From Methanosarcina sp. 2.H.T.1A.6 (GTDB lineage Archaea > Halobacteriota > Methanosarcinia > Methanosarcinales > Methanosarcinaceae): 64,000 nt of DNA. A model generated the notes under the pieces. It was given only the letters and a program-made list of their open reading frames with translations, was not told the DNA's origin and did no database searches. The first letter of the stretch is position 1, and each line of letters opens with the position of its first letter. Positions 18,388-26,914 of the stretch are shown piece after piece. Location of the stretch: contig NZ_JJOY01000030.1 of the NCBI RefSeq assembly GCF_000979455.1, positions 186,001 to 250,000 on the forward strand, written 5' to 3'. The translations under genes and the position numbers were made by a program.

Positions 18388-19059
18388 ATGAAAATAGCAG
18401 CACTGATTTCTGGTGGCAAGGACTCGGTCTTTGCCATCCACAAAGCCCTTGAAGAGGGACACGAGGTAACCCACCTCATCAGTATTATCCCCGCAAGGGA
18501 TGACTCCTACATGTACCACTCAATCAACCTCCATATGGTAGAACTGATCTCTGCTGCCAGTGAAATCCCGTTGATCCAGCAGCAGTCCAGCGGAATTAAG
18601 GAACTGGAACTGGACGACCTTACTCTTGCTCTGAAGAAGGTAAACGTGGATGGTGTGTCTGTAGGCGCTATTGAGTCGCAGTACCAGGCAAGCAGGGTAC
18701 AGAAGATCTGCGATTCCCTCGGGCTTAAAGTCTATGCCCCTCTCTGGCACAGGGACCCTGAAGAACTCCTGTATGAGATGGCAAAAGTTCTCGATATCAG
18801 GATCGTCAGAGTTGCAGCCAATGGAATGGACCAGTCCTGGCTTGGCCGCCCTATTAATGTGAACTCAATCGAAAACCTCAAAGCCCTGAACCGCAGGTAC
18901 ATGGTCCATATGGCAGGGGAGGGCGGAGAATACGAAACCGTAGTCCTTGATGCTCCTTTCTTCAAAAAACGCATCGAAATTGTAAAAAGTGAAGTTGAAT
19001 GGGAAGGCGATGCCGGCTCCTTAAAGATCCTGGATGCAAGACTGGTCGATAAGAACTGA
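18388..19059 (+). CDS. dph6: Diphthine-ammonia ligase family PP-loop ATPase
   Basis: Predicted to catalyse the last step of diphthamide synthesis on EF-2, ATP-dependent amidation of diphthine. An N-terminal PP-loop motif, SGGKDS, binds ATP. Further family signatures are HSINLHMVELISAASEIPL, GAIESQYQASRV, YAPLWHRDPEELLYEM and the C-terminal AGEGGEYET. The length of 224 residues matches single-domain archaeal Dph6. The ATG at 18388 is preferred over 18382 because AGAGG ends about 6 nt before it. A TATA-like ATATAAAATGTTATATAAAT lies at 18298-18317. Confidence 0.9.
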   Translation: MKIAALISGGKDSVFAIHKALEEGHEVTHLISIIPARDDSYMYHSINLHMVELISAASEIPLIQQQSSGIKELELDDLTLALKKVNVDGVSVGAIESQYQASRVQKICDSLGLKVYAPLWHRDPEELLYEMAKVLDIRIVRVAANGMDQSWLGRPINVNSIENLKALNRRYMVHMAGEGGEYETVVLDAPFFKKRIEIVKSEVEWEGDAGSLKILDARLVDKN

Positions 19060-19549
19060 TTTTTCATAACTGGCAGAAGCCCGAAAAAATATAGGTACTG
19101 CAAGAATATCCTGAAACCTCGCAGTATATGCGCATTTTTATATAACATAAGAGATATTTATTGTGTAAGGCATCTGAGAAAAAAATATTTTCTCGCTGTA
19201 AACCTCAACCAGCTTTTTTATCCCCCATACCCCCACACTTCCAATACTCAGATGCCCTATCCCCCAATACAATTTACTGATAATTCTATACACATTTTCC
19301 ACTCTGATTTTTCTCTTCATATCCTGTCTTCTCTTTGGAATGAAAGGACTGTGATTTGAAAAGTACTTTCATTTCTTTGTGCCTGTTATTTGAAGAATTT
19401 CATGTTTGTTTTTACTCAAAAAGATCACCTCCGTAAAGGTGGAAGACCCAAACATGATTACATATGGGAATATATGAAAAAATATGAAAACTGGTTTAGG
19501 GAATTTAACTCCCGCAGTGAACAAATTAAAACCAGTATTCATAAAATTA
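19060..19549. other. Spacer between convergent dph6 and purE
   Basis: About 490 bp, AT-rich, between convergent genes. A TATA-like run (TTTTTATATAAC, 19135-19146) is present. Small ORFs here (19138-19320 minus, 19390 onward plus) lack family features or overlap purE in antisense. No RNA gene is recognised. Confidence 0.4.
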
Positions 19550-19945
19550 TTAGGGGGTTTCGATTAAATCCAGAATTCTCAGAGCAAGGTGTGCACCGTT
19601 TGCTCCGTTGTCAATCCCTACACTTCCCACAGGTACTCCAGGAGGCATCTGGGCTATGGAGAGAAGAGCATCAAGCCCGCCAAGTTTTGCGCTTACAGGT
19701 ACACCTATTACAGGTTTTTTTGTCCTGGAAGCCACAACTCCGGGAAGGGCTGCCGATAGGCCTGCTATTGTGATAAAGACTTTTGCGTCTGTACCTGAAA
19801 CATAACTATCAAGCTCATCAGGGTTTCGGTGGGCAGAGATAACCATTACTTCGTAAGTGTATTTGCTCTTTTCAAGTACAGAAACCGCGCGGTTGGCGAT
19901 TGATCTGTCGGACTCAGAGCCCATAATCAGTGAAATGTCGACCAT
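19550..19945 (-). CDS. purE: Phosphoribosylaminoimidazole carboxylase catalytic subunit (PurE)
   Basis: Purine biosynthesis enzyme that forms CAIR, either from N5-CAIR or directly from AIR and CO2. Family features: [15 protein letters not shown] at the N-terminus, the catalytic [25 protein letters not shown] and PVIGVPVSA, then the [23 protein letters not shown] loop. At 131 residues it is slightly shorter than bacterial PurE. It is the last gene of an aroK-aroQ-purE operon, with 21 bp between aroQ and purE, and AAGGAG precedes the ATG. No purK is adjacent, so the class (N5-CAIR mutase or AIR carboxylase) cannot be decided here. Confidence 0.93.
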   Translation of the reverse strand: MVDISLIMGSESDRSIANRAVSVLEKSKYTYEVMVISAHRNPDELDSYVSGTDAKVFITIAGLSAALPGVVASRTKKPVIGVPVSAKLGGLDALLSIAQMPPGVPVGSVGIDNGANGAHLALRILDLIETP

Positions 19946-19966
19946 TTTTTACTCCTTTGAGGCAAG

Positions 19967-20254
19967 TCAGGGCAGGCTTCCCTTTCCACTTAATTCGTTC
20001 TGGCGTTCGATACTCATCCTGATAAGAATTTCGTAAATTTCCTTTACCGATCCTAAATCAAGGTTGAGCTCGGTTGCAATGTTTAATGCCCTGTTTATTA
20101 CAACCTCGTTTTGCTTACGGTCATTTATGGAGGTTCCATTTATTCTTTTTGATTCAAGCACTTTCTCAGCAAGGTTAACTCTTCTATCAATGAGGAAAAG
20201 GATTTCCCTGTCAATCTCCTCGATTTCTTTGCGGACAGCTTCAAGTTCACTCAA
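19967..20254 (-). CDS. aroQ: Chorismate mutase (AroQ type)
   Basis: Catalyses the rearrangement of chorismate to prephenate, the entry to phenylalanine and tyrosine synthesis. It is a 95-residue all-helical AroQ domain: EIEEIDREILFLIDRRVNLAEKV, with the active-site Arg and Lys in VLESKR, and EIYEILIRMSIERQNEL. The start is a TTG that overlaps the aroK stop codon (TTGA) and is preceded by GGGAGAGGT. The overlap indicates translational coupling with shikimate kinase, two steps of the same pathway. Confidence 0.92.
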   Translation of the reverse strand: MSELEAVRKEIEEIDREILFLIDRRVNLAEKVLESKRINGTSINDRKQNEVVINRALNIATELNLDLGSVKEIYEILIRMSIERQNELSGKGSLP

Positions 20255-21132
20255 GAGGACCTCTCCCTGTTAAAGGATATCGCATCTCTGTTATTTATAC
20301 TGGTCTCTATGACCTTTCCTTCCATACCGCAGCTTTCCCAGGCAGATTTAAGCTCTTTTACCTGCTCGGCCTTTACCAGTGCTGCGTAGGAAGGGCCGGT
20401 TCCGGAAAGGCTAACTCCTTTTACTCCGCACTCCAGAGCCCTGAGCATGTATTCCGTATCAAAACCAAGGGCTCCGCAGTAAAGAAAACCATTAAGTGTC
20501 ATTGCGCGCTCATATTCCCCTTCAAGGGCAAGCCCGTATGCCATTTCTACATAAGGTGCAATCAGCCGGGAACGTTTCACATTTGTGTCCGCACTGAAAG
20601 CCTTTTTTATCGGGGTAAATATCAGGACTTTTGAATCGGCTTCTTCGCGCCTGATAAGTTCCATATTTCGGTTATCAGTGACAACAATCCCACCTAAAAA
20701 GGAGGCACAGGCATCATCAAAAGCTCCTGTTACCGTAACTCCCACTTCTTTTGCAGCCCTTACCCCCAATTTTATGATCTCAAGAGGAGGCAGGATCTCA
20801 CCAACTGCACGGAGAGTTGCAAGGACTGAAGCGTTTGCTGCGGCACTGCTGCTCTTGAGCCCTCCTGCAAGAGGAATTTCACTTCCTGTCCTTATCGTAC
20901 CTTCAAGGTCAAGCCCGAATCGCTCAAGGACGAGTTCTACACAGCGTTCTATAAGGCGAGTGTCTCCTTCAGGCATCTCTTCAATTGAGCCAAAAATGCC
21001 AGATTTACCCTCTGAGAGTTCCACCTTTGCAAAGGTTTTTAAGTCTATCCCGAACGCTGCACCTTTCCATGTCGCTATGGCGTTTATTATGGTTCCAGCC
21101 CCGAAAGCGCAGGCACGCCCTTCAAGTGTCAT
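20251..21132 (-). CDS. aroK: Shikimate kinase, archaeal GHMP type
   Basis: Phosphorylates shikimate with ATP. It belongs to the GHMP-kinase fold used by archaea, unrelated to bacterial AroK. The ATP-binding motif PLAGGLKSSSAAANA lies at about residues 90-104, and the C-terminal SGTGPSYAALV is the second GHMP motif. The length is about 293 residues. A GTG lies directly before the ATG at 21132 and could also serve as start. It is the first gene of the aroK-aroQ-purE operon. Confidence 0.93.
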   Translation of the reverse strand: MTLEGRACAFGAGTIINAIATWKGAAFGIDLKTFAKVELSEGKSGIFGSIEEMPEGDTRLIERCVELVLERFGLDLEGTIRTGSEIPLAGGLKSSSAAANASVLATLRAVGEILPPLEIIKLGVRAAKEVGVTVTGAFDDACASFLGGIVVTDNRNMELIRREEADSKVLIFTPIKKAFSADTNVKRSRLIAPYVEMAYGLALEGEYERAMTLNGFLYCGALGFDTEYMLRALECGVKGVSLSGTGPSYAALVKAEQVKELKSAWESCGMEGKVIETSINNRDAISFNRERSS

Positions 21133-21361
21133 CACGTCCAGAATGCTCTGATCTTTAATATTTTTTACCTCTCTTCAGAGCAGAAAGTGAGGTAAACTTA
21201 AATACAGGGTTCAGGATTTTATTTGCCAAAAAGGAAGACGCCCCCAAATATACATAGTGAAGCCAAATTATATATATTGCATATTTATCTAAACACTAAT
21301 AAATACTATAAATATGGAGTGAGCATCATCTAACTTCCAGGCCTGGCCTGAGCAACCGAAA

Positions 21362-22370
21362 ATGGGGAATCCACATAGAGACCAGAAAAGTACAGCAGAC
21401 AGGCGGATCCACTTATATTATTTCTCTCCCTAAACAGTGGGCCGAAAAGGTAGGAATCGAAACGGGGATGAGAGTATCCATTCAGGCTCAGCCAGACGGA
21501 AAACTGTTGATTGACCCTATTCTGGAAGGACACACGATAAAAACGAAAAGGATCGATGTTACAGGCTATGAGGCAAAAGCTCTGGAAAGGGATATCATTG
21601 CTGCATACCTCTATGGTTATGACAGGATGGAGTTTACCTCAAAAAGAATACTTGCCGAGCAGAAACAGGTCATCCGGAAGGTGTGTTACAAGCTCATAGG
21701 CCCTGAAATCATTGAGGAAAGCTCAAACTGCGTGGTCATTCAGGACCTTCTTAACCCCAATGAACTCCATATCAAAAAAGGTATACACAGGATGTTCCTG
21801 ATTACAGGCTCCATGCAAAAAGATGCCATACGAGCCCTCAAAACTGTTGACCATGACCTTGCTCTTGATGTAAGCCAGAGGGATGACGAGGTCGACAGGT
21901 TGTGTCTTCTGATTTCCAAACAGTTCCGTTCCGTGCTTTGCGGAGGAAGAATGCCCGATTCCTCGGAAACAAGTATCGAGGAATATCATGATTTCAGAAT
22001 GGCGGCAAGCCCTATCGAAAGAATAGCAGACCATTCACAGAGGATTGCAAACGTTGCCTCAAAAATGCAGGAGCCATTCAGGGAAGACGTGATGGAAGTC
22101 ATAGAGGATCTCAGCAACACCTACATGGGACTTGTTAAGCAGGCAGTAGATGCCCTCTATAATGCTGACACCTCTCTTGCGAACCAGGTAATAGACAGTA
22201 TAGACGGGATGAGCTCGCGTGTAACGGACCTGCATGCGCATATTCTCAAACTTGAGTCCCATGAAATCATGATCTCCCTGGGGATGATCGTAGACAGTCT
22301 CTCAAGAATAGGAGACCTTGGTTCTAACATAGCCGAGATCGCCATAAATTCCGCGATAAGGGACAAATAA
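21362..22370 (+). CDS. AbrB-PhoU family regulator, start displaced by a 1-nt frameshift
   Basis: Archaeal phosphate-uptake regulator type: an N-terminal AbrB/SpoVT-like DNA-binding domain followed by a helical PhoU domain with the usual metal-binding-like patterns (EVDRLCLLISKQFR, MAASPIERIADHSQRIANVA, SRIGDLGSNIAEIAI). The conserved AbrB core (ETRKVQQTGGSTYIISLPKQ) is encoded from 21375, but no ATG, GTG or TTG is in frame until 21468, inside that domain. The ATG at 21362 lies one base out of frame. Removing one G from the run of four (21364-21367) would give an uninterrupted protein beginning MGIHIETRKV. Either a real frameshift, a base-call error, or a non-standard start explains this. The body is intact to the stop at 22370. 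Confidence 0.78.
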
Positions 22371-22829
22371 GGGAGCAAATAAAAATCATTTATATTTTTA
22401 AGATATGATGAATAAAAATAGGAAAAAATATAAAGGAAAGTACAGAACATCAGTACAAACATAAAAATTAAATAGAAAATGAAAAGAGTTACAGATGGGC
22501 TGAAAAGGTTCATTATAAAAAAGTTTTTTATAAAAAATATCAGGGAATCAGGCGATAAGAAGTAATTTATTTATATTCTGGTGTTATTTCACGGAGGCAC
22601 TTTCTATTTTTCACATAGAAAGAATGCAATGTTTGCTATTTATCCCAGGTATATCGGAAGGGAGATGTCAGTATCTCCAATTAATCTGATTTCCGCAGCT
22701 TAACAAATGGAAATTATTTATATGCATGGATCACTTTAATGAAAAGGTCACGAAAACACCAGTAAACCCATAAAGGAAAGCAATCCGAGAAATCCTTTGG
22801 TGTTATGCTTTTCCCAATGGAGGGAAGCC
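22371..22829. other. Spacer with two perfect hairpins and a promoter
   Basis: Contains the hairpin CTTTCTAT/ATAGAAAG (22600-22622, 7-nt loop) and a second, GGAGAT/ATCTCC, with a 6-nt loop near 22663-22680. A TATA-like TTATTTATATGC follows near 22704-22715. The hairpins lie upstream of that promoter, so they more likely belong to the 3' end of the PhoU-like transcript or to an unrecognised RNA. Confidence 0.4.
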
Positions 22830-23471
22830 ATGAATATGATAAAACGATTTAAGGTAAGCTTTTCAAAAGTGTTTAACAAACTGTTCAAGAAAAAAGGAGC
22901 ATGCATAGGCATCTACGGCCCCCCCAATGCCGGCAAGACCACCCTTAGCAACCGCATTCTCAGGGACTGGGTCGGAGGCGAGGAAACCATGGGCTCGGTT
23001 TCACATATTGCTCACGAAACCAGGCATGCAAAAAGAAGAAACGCAGTCACTATCGAAACTAACGGGCATACTATCAGCCTTGATATTGTGGACACTCCCG
23101 GGCTTGCGACAAAGATCGACTTCCATGATTTCATGGAACAGGGAATGAGTGACTCAGAATCAAAGAAAAGGTCAAAAGAAGCGACAGAAGGTGTAATTGA
23201 AGCTGTCAAATGGCTGGATGACCTTGACGGAGTCATACTGGTAATGGATTCCACCGAAAATCCTTATACGCAGGTAAACGTAACCGTTATAGGGAATATG
23301 GAAGCCAGAAACCTACCGCTTCTTATTGTAGCAAACAAAGTAGACCTTCCTGAAGCCGATCCCGGAGTCATAAAGGAAGCCTTTCCTCAACACCCTATGG
23401 TACCTGTTTCGGCGCTTGACGGGGTGGGAATGGATTCATTCTACGAAGCTCTGGCCAAACAGTTCGGGTGA
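22830..23471 (+). CDS. Era-like small GTP-binding protein
   Basis: A 213-residue P-loop GTPase with every G motif: G1 GPPNAGKTT, a switch I region around ETRHAKRRNAVTIET, G3 DTPG, G4 NKVD and G5 SALDG. The N-terminal basic helix (KRFKVSFSKVFNKLFKKK) may contact RNA or membrane. The ATG at 22830 follows GGAGGG at 5 nt; an upstream in-frame TTG (22797) is less likely. It is coupled to the following DUF2073 gene (overlapping reading frames or abutting ribosome site), a conserved archaeal pair of unknown function, possibly in ribosome or RNA metabolism (inference from the Era-like family). Confidence 0.9.
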   Translation: MNMIKRFKVSFSKVFNKLFKKKGACIGIYGPPNAGKTTLSNRILRDWVGGEETMGSVSHIAHETRHAKRRNAVTIETNGHTISLDIVDTPGLATKIDFHDFMEQGMSDSESKKRSKEATEGVIEAVKWLDDLDGVILVMDSTENPYTQVNVTVIGNMEARNLPLLIVANKVDLPEADPGVIKEAFPQHPMVPVSALDGVGMDSFYEALAKQFG

Positions 23472-23476
23472 TCAAA

Positions 23477-23836
23477 ATGCAGGGAATCCAACTTGATCTG
23501 ATATCCGAAGCCAGGATTTCTCAAATGGCTTCGATGGAAAAAGTTCGATACATAATCGATGAGGTGCGGAAAGGTAAAATCCTTGTGCTTGAAAAGGGTC
23601 TCAACCCTATGGAGGAAGCAAAACTAATTGAGATGACAATGTCAGCAATTCAGCCGGATGTGTTTTCAGGAATAGAGATGCAAAGCTACCCTGCAAACAC
23701 GGACGTTTCCCTGCTGGGAAAATTTTTCAAAAAACAGAGTAACAAGAGACTTACAGTCATAGGGCCCGCAAACCAGCTCAAAACTCTTAAAAAGGATAGG
23801 AATCTGATCAGTGCACTTGTCTCTGCAAGTAAATAA
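23477..23836 (+). CDS. DUF2073 family protein
   Basis: A 119-residue archaeal conserved protein: GIQLDLISEARISQMASMEK, VRYIIDEVRKGKILVLEKGL and EEAKLIEMTMSAIQPDVFSGIE match the DUF2073 pattern. There is no enzymatic motif. The GTG at 23468 overlaps the GTPase stop codon, but the ATG at 23477 is the better start because GGGTGATC forms a ribosome site immediately before it. Physical coupling to the GTPase suggests a shared complex. Confidence 0.88.
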   Translation: MQGIQLDLISEARISQMASMEKVRYIIDEVRKGKILVLEKGLNPMEEAKLIEMTMSAIQPDVFSGIEMQSYPANTDVSLLGKFFKKQSNKRLTVIGPANQLKTLKKDRNLISALVSASK

Positions 23837-23850
23837 ACGAAGTGGAAACA

Positions 23851-24363
23851 ATGTGTGCCCAGAAGACTCAAGACCTGGAAGCAAAAATATTCCCTCCCCA
23901 GTCTCTAGGTTCCTTTGAGATGGGCAGGAACGACGTTAACGTAGTCTGTACCTATGGGAAAATTGCAGTATGGTTCGGACGAAAGGTTCCTGATTATATC
24001 ATAGCGCAGGTACTCATAGGAATCTCAAAGGTAGACCCTTCTACAGTTCACGAGTTTGAGATTATCTGTGACTTTGATGAGATCACGGAGTATGAAAGCA
24101 AAGGGTACATACTGGTGTCCTATGGTAAAACAGCCGGCGGCTATCGTGTAAACTACAGTATTCCGTTTTCCAACAAAAAAGCCCTCTTCCATCTATCCAG
24201 GTTCGTACTTGAAGAACTCCATAAAGGAGAGGTACGTAAGGACTTCTACTGGAATGGGAATGACTGCGATATCCAGCGGCTCTACAAGGAATTCAGAAAT
24301 AATATTGACAACTGGGAATTAAAAGCTATTAATTATAAGACTGAGCCGCAAACAAACCGTTAA
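23851..24363 (+). CDS. Hypothetical protein downstream of GTPase-DUF2073
   Basis: A 170-residue soluble protein I do not recognise. It reads as an alternating beta/alpha domain (NDVNVVCTYGKIAVWFGRK, EFEIICDFDEITEYESKGY, GGYRVNYSIPFSNKKALFHL) and lacks cysteine clusters or nucleotide motifs. It follows DUF2073 by 14 bp and is thus probably in the same operon. A GTG at 23842 is an alternative start. The open frame continues for 68 codons past the TAA at 24361 and would encode a membrane segment, described separately. Confidence 0.7.
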   Translation: MCAQKTQDLEAKIFPPQSLGSFEMGRNDVNVVCTYGKIAVWFGRKVPDYIIAQVLIGISKVDPSTVHEFEIICDFDEITEYESKGYILVSYGKTAGGYRVNYSIPFSNKKALFHLSRFVLEELHKGEVRKDFYWNGNDCDIQRLYKEFRNNIDNWELKAINYKTEPQTNR

Positions 24364-24570
24364 AGTTCCGGCGCAGAACTGGATGAAAAGAAGCTTCCAG
24401 AGATTTATCCTGAAATCCTTACCAATAAGTTTAAGAAAACGAAAAAAGGTTATCTGGAAGGGATTTCAGGAATTATAATCTCAATAGTTCTAGTGTTTAC
24501 AGTCGTAGTCTCAGGAACTCCGCCAGTTTTGAGATTATTATTCAGTTATCCGGTAGAATTAAGTAAATAA
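24364..24570 (+). other. In-frame extension past a stop codon, with a predicted membrane segment
   Basis: Directly after the TAA of the preceding gene the same frame stays open for 68 codons to TAA at 24568. It would encode an acidic stretch (SSGAELDEKKLPEIYPE), a basic stretch (KFKKTKKG) and a hydrophobic helix (ISGIIISIVLVFTVVVSG). There is no ATG, GTG or good TTG start. It could be a former C-terminal domain cut off by a stop mutation, or chance. Confidence 0.3.
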
Positions 24571-24581
24571 AAAGTTAAGCA

Positions 24582-24622
<41 letters not shown>

Positions 24623-24662
24623 TTTATTGAGAACTCAACTCAATACTTTTTGGAGAACTTAT

Positions 24663-25277
24663 ATGAAAAAAGATCAGGTAAAAGACTGCGAAGATGTAAT
24701 CTCATCAATGGAATTTATCGTGGAAAACATCAACGAGGTGATTAAGCTGCTTGACCGCGAAGCTATAATATGCATGCTTCAGAAGATCCTGGGAGGGGAA
24801 AGGGTCTTTTTAATGGGAGCAGGGCGGTCCGGGCTTGTTGCCAAAGCTTTTGCAATGAGGCTAATGCATCTCGGGTTCACTGTGTACGTTGTAGGAGAGA
24901 CCACGACCCCCGCTGTCCGTCCACAGGATGTTGTGATTGCCATTTCGGGGTCCGGAGAAACCCGTTCCATAGCAGACCTGGGAAAAATAGTAAAGGATAT
25001 TGGCTCAACCCTCATAACTGTCACCTCCAAAAAGGAGTCCACACTCGGCAAAATCTCTGATATTGCCATGATCCTTCCGAGCAAGACCAAAAATGATCAT
25101 GATGTAGGCGGCTCCCTTGAAAAAAGCATGAGAGGAGATTACAAGAATTCACCTCCGCTGGGAACTGCTTTTGAAATCATCTCACTTGTTTTCCTGGACT
25201 CATTAATTGCCCAGTTGATAACGCTTACAGGTGCTTCGGAAGCAGAACTCAAATCCAGGCACACAAATATCGAATAA
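24663..25277 (+). CDS. hxlB: 6-phospho-3-hexuloisomerase
   Basis: A SIS-domain enzyme interconverting 3-hexulose-6-phosphate and fructose-6-phosphate. In archaea without a complete pentose phosphate pathway, this step with hexulose-6-phosphate synthase links hexose phosphates to ribulose-5-phosphate and formaldehyde. Motifs: GAGRSGLVAKAFAMRLMHLG and ISGSGETRS bind the phosphosugar; PLGTAFE is family-typical near the C-terminus. The length of about 204 residues is normal. The ATG at 24663 has GGAGAAC upstream; an in-frame TTG lies at 24627. The partner synthase is not in the window. Confidence 0.9.
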   Translation: MKKDQVKDCEDVISSMEFIVENINEVIKLLDREAIICMLQKILGGERVFLMGAGRSGLVAKAFAMRLMHLGFTVYVVGETTTPAVRPQDVVIAISGSGETRSIADLGKIVKDIGSTLITVTSKKESTLGKISDIAMILPSKTKNDHDVGGSLEKSMRGDYKNSPPLGTAFEIISLVFLDSLIAQLITLTGASEAELKSRHTNIE

Positions 25278-25404
25278 TGGATTGAGCATTGAATAATGGC
25301 TTTAAAATAACCGTTAAAATAACCGGGAACCGGAATAGTGGGTAACTTAAGAAAAAGCAGGATTTTAAAGGATATAATTTGTAGGGATATAAGGAGGGCG
25401 CAAC

Positions 25405-26517
25405 TTGAAGGAAATTAAGTTTTCAGAAAACGTATCCAGAATAGATACATCCGGAATCAGAAAGATTTTCGAAGCTGCAGGCTCAGATGCCATCAACCTC
25501 GGATTAGGGCAGCCTGACTTCGATACTCCCGAACACATAAAAGCCGCAGCAATCAAAGCCATAAATGAAGGTTTTACAGGCTACACCGTAGGTTCCGGAA
25601 TCCCTGAACTGAGGGAAGCCCTGAGCCATAAATTCCAGGAGGAAAATGGGTTTTCGGTTTCTCCTCAGGAAATAATTGTAACCTCGGGAGCATCTGAAGC
25701 CCTTACCATTGCACTTGCAGCCCTCCTCAATACGGGAGATGAGGTCCTTATCTCAAATCCCGGATTTGTGTCCTACAATGCCCTGACGGAGATCATGAAC
25801 GGAAAGGTGGTAAGCGTCCCCCTTGCAGAAGACCTTACTATGAAGCCGGAATCAGTTCTTGAGAGAATTACCCCTAAGACAAAAGCCATTATCCTTAATT
25901 CCCCTTCCAACCCAACAGGCGCTGTCTCAAGCAGGGCAGATATCAAAGCTCTTGCCGAGATTGCAGACGACCACAACATAACAATCATTTCTGACGAGGT
26001 CTACGAGTACTTCATCTATGAAGGCGAACACGTAAGCCCTGCCAGTTATTCGGATAATGTGGTCACTGTAAATGCAACCTCAAAAAGCTATGCTATGACA
26101 GGCTGGAGGCTCGGGTACCTGGCAGGCAGAAAAGAGTACATAGCCCAGATGCTTAAAGTGCACCAGTATATACAGGCGTGTGCAAACTCAGTCGCTCAGA
26201 AGGCTGCCTATGCCGCAGTGACCGGGCCAAAAGACTCTGTCAATGTCATGCGTGAAGAGTTCCGGAAACGCAGGGACGTGCTTGTAAAAGGGCTCAACGA
26301 CCTGGGGATGGAATGTGCTCTTCCGAAAGGGGCTTTCTATGCCTTCCCTAAAGTCTCAAACTCCGCAGAGGTCGCCTCAAAACTGATCTCAAATGGCGTT
26401 GTCGTTGTCCCGGGAACAGCCTTCGGAAGCGCGGGCGATGGTTACATAAGGATTTCCTATGCAGCTTCAATGAAAGATATTGAAAAATCCCTGAGCATAA
26501 TGGAAAAAGTGCTCTGA
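25405..26517 (+). CDS. Class I/II PLP-dependent aminotransferase
   Basis: An aspartate-aminotransferase-like enzyme of fold type I (370 residues). Features: GLGQPDFDTPEHIK near the substrate entrance, NSPSNPTGA with the conserved Asn, ISDEVYEYF with the PLP-contacting Asp and Tyr, and the Schiff-base lysine in SKSYAMTGWRLGY. The C-terminal YIRISYA carries the Arg that binds substrate carboxylate. The start is TTG at 25405, supported by the strong site AAGGAGGG. The amino acid specificity (aspartate, aromatic or other) cannot be settled from sequence. Monocistronic. Confidence 0.92.
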   Translation: MKEIKFSENVSRIDTSGIRKIFEAAGSDAINLGLGQPDFDTPEHIKAAAIKAINEGFTGYTVGSGIPELREALSHKFQEENGFSVSPQEIIVTSGASEALTIALAALLNTGDEVLISNPGFVSYNALTEIMNGKVVSVPLAEDLTMKPESVLERITPKTKAIILNSPSNPTGAVSSRADIKALAEIADDHNITIISDEVYEYFIYEGEHVSPASYSDNVVTVNATSKSYAMTGWRLGYLAGRKEYIAQMLKVHQYIQACANSVAQKAAYAAVTGPKDSVNVMREEFRKRRDVLVKGLNDLGMECALPKGAFYAFPKVSNSAEVASKLISNGVVVVPGTAFGSAGDGYIRISYAASMKDIEKSLSIMEKVL

Positions 26518-26914
26518 GACTTTTTTAATGAGAAAGATCTTTTTATTTCTCTTTTCGATTCATTTTTCCAATTCCTTTTCATTTCTCTTTTCTCTTCCTT
26601 TTGCTCAACTTTTCCTTTTCTTTGCTCCTCTATTTTTATTCAGTTCCCTGTTTATGGGAAAACACCGTTTACTTTGGGAGTATTTATATTGAGGCATCCA
26701 GATACCTTGATATCAAGAAAAGAGCTTTTTGCAATTATTTCACTGTCAGCTAATCGATATTATTTTACAATGAGCTTTTTTCAACCAGTGATATTTCCAA
26801 AAACATTCCTGCGCATTGGAGGTATTCACTGAAAGCCGTCTGTATCAAAAAATATGTGTCACAAATAAGGGGAATTTCTGGATGTTTCCACAAGAATAGC
26901 TTCGGAAGAAAAGG
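26518..26914. other. Spacer beginning with a long pyrimidine tract
   Basis: Roughly 26520-26645 is dominated by TTTTC/TTTCTC runs just after the aminotransferase stop codon, the kind of T-rich tract at which archaeal transcription terminates. The rest is ordinary AT-rich sequence up to the CcdA-like gene. Confidence 0.5.
26521..26645 (+). terminator. Probable T-rich archaeal terminator after the aminotransferase
   Basis: Repeated runs of four to five T separated by C over about 120 bp, immediately after the stop codon. Archaeal RNA polymerase terminates at such oligo-T stretches without needing a hairpin. Inferred from composition only. Confidence 0.45.

Noticed and set aside
19390-19773. 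127-aa plus-strand ORF ending inside purE
   Set aside because: Overlaps purE in antisense for most of its length; its N-terminal part has no family pattern or ribosome site.
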